A stretch of DNA of 6,779 nt from Candidatus Gastranaerophilales bacterium. GTDB taxonomy: Bacteria > Cyanobacteriota > Vampirovibrionia > Gastranaerophilales > Gastranaerophilaceae. Every line of letters begins with the position of its first letter. Position 1 is the stretch's first letter. This document shows, one piece after another, positions 4,848 through 6,779 of the stretch. The position numbers were made by a program, and so were the translations under genes. The notes beneath the pieces are model-generated. The model was given only the letters and a program-made list of their open reading frames with translations. It searched no databases and was not told where the DNA came from. Location: NCBI GenBank assembly GCA_944326495.1, contig CALVEE010000056.1:1-6779 (forward strand), given 5' to 3'.

Positions 4848-5207
4848 TCAAGCTTGCGGAGCGTTTTCTTCTACTTCAAAATCGCTGTAGTCAAAATCTT
4901 CGCCGCCGTTTTCCGGCTGTGTTTCAGCATCCGTTTCCGGTACCGGAGCTTCGTGAGATTTTTCCGGATCATTAACTTTTTCTATTTTGACTCCAAAACG
5001 GTCATTGATTATTACAAGTTCTCCGGATGCAACAAGTTTTCCGCCGACTTTTAGAGAGACTTTATTGTCATAGACAGAGCACAAATCGACAATTAGACCT
5101 TCTTCTATACTCTTTAATTCGCCTAAAGTTACTTTTACTTTATCAAATTCGGCAGACATATCCACCTGAATACTATCCCACAAATTTGTATTTGTATTAT
5201 CCTCCAT
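4848..5207 (-). CDS. Predicted FliN-like short product from internal start in the FliM/FliN gene
   Basis: Met248 of the fusion (ATG at 5207-5205) is in frame and lies in the linker just before SpoA domain 2. Starting there gives 119 residues: a short Asn/Thr-rich lead, the second SpoA domain and the acidic tail, close to the size of a normal FliN. A near-ideal Shine-Dalgarno precedes it, much better than the one at the annotated gene start. SctQ-family proteins of type III secretion (YscQ, SpaO) are known to make just such a C-terminal fragment by internal initiation, which joins the full-length protein in the C-ring. No separate fliN is visible here. Product existence is inferred. Confidence 0.55.
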   Translation of the reverse strand: MEDNTNTNLWDSIQVDMSAEFDKVKVTLGELKSIEEGLIVDLCSVYDNKVSLKVGGKLVASGELVIINDRFGVKIEKVNDPEKSHEAPVPETDAETQPENGGEDFDYSDFEVEENAPQA

Positions 5208-5948
5208 ACTGCCTCCTCCGCTGGTATCATAAGGTTCTATTATTTTAATATTTGGTTTTACCTGAAATTTTTGTACAATATTTTCGCATACAAGCGTCAT
5301 CTCGGAAGAATTACTGTTTTCAAAAACAACAATATCTCCGACATCTAATCTCTTAATATCGGCAACAGGGAATGTCGTTGTTCCAAGCAAAAGGTTAACT
5401 TCTACCGGACTGCTTGCAAAATCTCTGTCCTCAAACCGCGGCTCTTTTGGTTCTAATTCTTTTGGGGATAAAATATCTTTAGGAACAGATATGATAAATT
5501 TTGCAGCGCTGTCTGATATTTCACTTTTTACGAAATATGTAAGATGAAGAATTTCATTATATCTTCTATGCGGTTCTATTGTAAAATTTGGTGCAAGTGA
5601 TTCATAAAGAAAATCATTGAATGCGGTTATAATTCGGGCTTCTAATTCTGTAACTTCGGTTAAGTCAAACCGGCGGTTGTTTTTCCCGAGAACTTTGTCT
5701 AAAATCACATTAATCGCATCCTGCGAAATCCTTATATAAACATCATTTTTAGCGTTAATTTTAACCTTGGTTACGAAAAAAGTATCATTTTGGGAAAGTA
5801 CATTCATATTAGTGCTTACGGACATAAGCTTATATTCAAACCCGTCAAAAAAGAATTCGCTGCTGCAGTTTTTTACAACCGGCGTAAAAACTGAATCAAG
5901 CCAGGCAAATTGTTTATATAATTCATCAAAGAATATAGAGTTTATCAT
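4848..5948 (-). CDS. FliM/FliN fusion flagellar switch protein with two SpoA domains
   Basis: 366 residues. Residues 1-165 resemble a diverged FliM middle domain: VYIRISQDAINVILDKVLG (70-88) and FDLTEVTELEARIITAFNDF (94-113), the latter like FliM 'lTeiErrii'. SpoA domain 1 is about 177-240 (SSPVEVNLLLGTTTFPV, then LDVGDIVVFE). A GGGS linker (244-247) leads to SpoA domain 2, 256-325 (LWDSIQVDMSAEFDKVKVTL, then LKVGGKLVASGELVIINDRF). The tail 326-366 is acidic and probably disordered. The FliM N-terminal CheY-binding motif (EIDALL type) is not seen. The order N-domain-SpoA1-SpoA2 is that of SctQ/YscQ C-ring proteins, here in a flagellar operon. It should form the cytoplasmic C-ring for torque, switching and substrate docking. 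The ATG has only a weak ribosome binding site (AAAGGG, 10 nt upstream). A strong internal start is annotated separately. Confidence 0.85.
   Translation of the reverse strand: MINSIFFDELYKQFAWLDSVFTPVVKNCSSEFFFDGFEYKLMSVSTNMNVLSQNDTFFVTKVKINAKNDVYIRISQDAINVILDKVLGKNNRRFDLTEVTELEARIITAFNDFLYESLAPNFTIEPHRRYNEILHLTYFVKSEISDSAAKFIISVPKDILSPKELEPKEPRFEDRDFASSPVEVNLLLGTTTFPVADIKRLDVGDIVVFENSNSSEMTLVCENIVQKFQVKPNIKIIEPYDTSGGGSMEDNTNTNLWDSIQVDMSAEFDKVKVTLGELKSIEEGLIVDLCSVYDNKVSLKVGGKLVASGELVIINDRFGVKIEKVNDPEKSHEAPVPETDAETQPENGGEDFDYSDFEVEENAPQA
5205..5219 (-). promoter_or_regulatory. Strong internal Shine-Dalgarno and ATG within the FliM/FliN gene
   Basis: On the minus strand the sequence is GGAGGAGG-CAGT-ATG. 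The first GGAGG (5215-5219) is 7 nt from the ATG, the second (5212-5216) 4 nt. The same bases encode the GGGS linker, and glycine codons could have been chosen in other ways, so the purine-rich choice (GGA GGA GGC) may be selected. It is the best ribosome binding site in the operon. Confidence 0.65.
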
Positions 5949-6040
5949 ACCCCGAGAGCCCTTTTCCCCATTTGTAAGGTATACTTACCTACTCTATACT
6001 AAATGATTTTAAGATAATACACATCAACTGTTTAGAGGAT
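5949..6040 (-). promoter_or_regulatory. murG-flagellar spacer with possible promoter and small palindrome
   Basis: This 92-nt gap is the largest between the minus-strand genes other than the fliP-ORF6N spacer. TTGATG (6022-6027) and TTTAGT (5998-6003) make a weak sigma-70-type pair 18 bp apart. A palindrome with arms GTAAG and CTTAC around 5 nt (5974-5988) lies between these and the start codon and could be an operator. No clear terminator follows murG, so read-through is possible. Assigned by eye; low certainty on each element. Confidence 0.3.
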
Positions 6041-6779
6041 TTACAGGCTCTTTAACAAATTAGTAATCTCTTTTGCTGCATCAAATTTTGCTAAATGTGA
6101 AGCGTTTTGTTTTAGATAGTTCATTTTGACAGGGTTGTCAAGGAGTTCAACAATTTTACCTCTAAGCATATTAGGGTCTAAATCTTTATCTTCAATATAA
6201 ATACAAGCACCCATATCAAGCAGGTATTTTGCATTAATCCTCTGATGATTAGCAGCAGCGTATGGAAACGGCACAAGAATAGGGGCTGTATCAGAAGCGC
6301 AGATTTCTGAAATACTTAGAGAGCCTGCGCGCGAAACTACTATATCGCTTGATTTTAAGACTGATATCATATCATCAAAATACGGTTTTATTATCAAATT
6401 GTTATCCTGCTCAAAAGCCGGATATATTTTCTGAACCCGTTCAATAACATCGGAATAATTTTTCTTTCCGGTCTGAAAAATTACTTGAAGATTTAGCTCT
6501 TGAGAAAATTCTTTCAAAAGTTCAATAGTTGTATTATTAATTGATTTTGCGCCTTGAGAGCCGCCCATAATACACAAGGTAAGCCTGTTTGCAGCTAAGC
6601 CCATATTCATAGAAGCCTGTTTTTTTGAAAGAGTTTTAAATTCTTCTCTGATAGGATTTCCGGTAATTACTATATGTTTATTTGGTATAAACTTTTTAGC
6701 GTTTTCAAAAGCGAGAGTTATGTATTTAGCGCGCTTAGAAAGCCTTCTTGTAACAAGTCCGGGCATTGCATCGCAATCA
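6041..6779 (-). CDS. murG: MurG, lipid II-forming N-acetylglucosaminyltransferase (5' part cut by the window)
   Basis: About 245 C-terminal residues of an expected 350-370 are present; the frame continues past the window edge, so the ATG at 6766 is internal, not the start. MurG transfers GlcNAc from UDP-GlcNAc to lipid I on the cytoplasmic face of the membrane, making lipid II for peptidoglycan. Visible family marks, counted from that ATG, are TGNPIREEF (35-43), the glycine loop GGSQGAKSINN (68-78), and the UDP-GlcNAc site SRAGSLSISEI (145-155) with its conserved Glu, followed by PILVPFPYAAANHQRINA (162-179). The region before PGL, usually HEQN, reads DCDA here. It is encoded upstream of the flagellar genes in the same direction, with a 92-nt gap, and may belong to a cell-wall operon beyond the window. 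Confidence 0.95.
   Translation of the reverse strand, partial: DCDAMPGLVTRRLSKRAKYITLAFENAKKFIPNKHIVITGNPIREEFKTLSKKQASMNMGLAANRLTLCIMGGSQGAKSINNTTIELLKEFSQELNLQVIFQTGKKNYSDVIERVQKIYPAFEQDNNLIIKPYFDDMISVLKSSDIVVSRAGSLSISEICASDTAPILVPFPYAAANHQRINAKYLLDMGACIYIEDKDLDPNMLRGKIVELLDNPVKMNYLKQNASHLAKFDAAKEITNLLKSL

Noticed and set aside
1325..5948. Non-flagellar type III secretion (injectisome) gene cluster
   Set aside because: The SctQ-like fusion suggested it, but FliO is flagellum-specific and FliP, FliQ and FliR read as flagellar types; no injectisome-specific gene is present.

Overview
The window looks like part of the genome of an AT-rich, Gram-negative, flagellated bacterium. The best guess is the non-photosynthetic cyanobacterial relatives (Melainabacteria/Vampirovibrionia, Gastranaerophilales). 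This rests mainly on the pseudopilin, whose N-terminus (GFTLAEVLITLGIIGVVAAL) and C-terminus are of the type I recall from large paralogous families in those gut organisms. A stand-alone ORF6N gene and a FliO-P-Q-R flagellar export cluster are compatible. The assignment is from memory, without a database search.

Left part (1-422) has no convincing gene and is unusually rich in structure. It holds a 65-nt imperfect hairpin at the left edge and two near-identical 30-bp imperfect palindromes in opposite orientation (98-127 and 364-393). Between them lies a more GC-rich palindromic element (about 191-311) within a pair of 14-bp direct repeats. The second palindrome overlaps the likely promoter of a single-gene unit: a secreted type IV pilin-like protein (423-1268, + strand) closed by a strong hairpin terminator (1286-1322).

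The rest (1325-6779) is on the minus strand. Read in the direction of transcription it is murG (partial, cell-wall lipid II synthesis), then, after a 91-nt gap, a flagellar block: a FliM/FliN fusion with two SpoA domains, fliO, fliP, an inserted ORF6N-domain gene, fliQ, a small secreted protein gene, and fliR. FliP, FliQ and FliR form the membrane core of the flagellar export gate, FliO helps assemble it, and the FliM/FliN protein should build the cytoplasmic C-ring. No FlhA, FlhB or separate FliN gene is seen in the window.

Four points stand out. (1) The FliM/FliN fusion carries an in-frame ATG behind a near-perfect Shine-Dalgarno, exactly in the linker between its two SpoA domains. This predicts a separate 119-residue FliN-like product, as known for SctQ proteins of type III secretion systems. 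(2) The ORF6N gene between fliP and fliQ is bracketed by 50-bp direct repeats (49/50 identical), each carrying a hairpin and a ribosome binding site, so it looks like a cassette whose insertion kept fliQ translatable. (3) FliQ is almost twice the usual length. (4) A small exported protein resembling the pilus/secretin N-terminal domain sits between fliQ and fliR.
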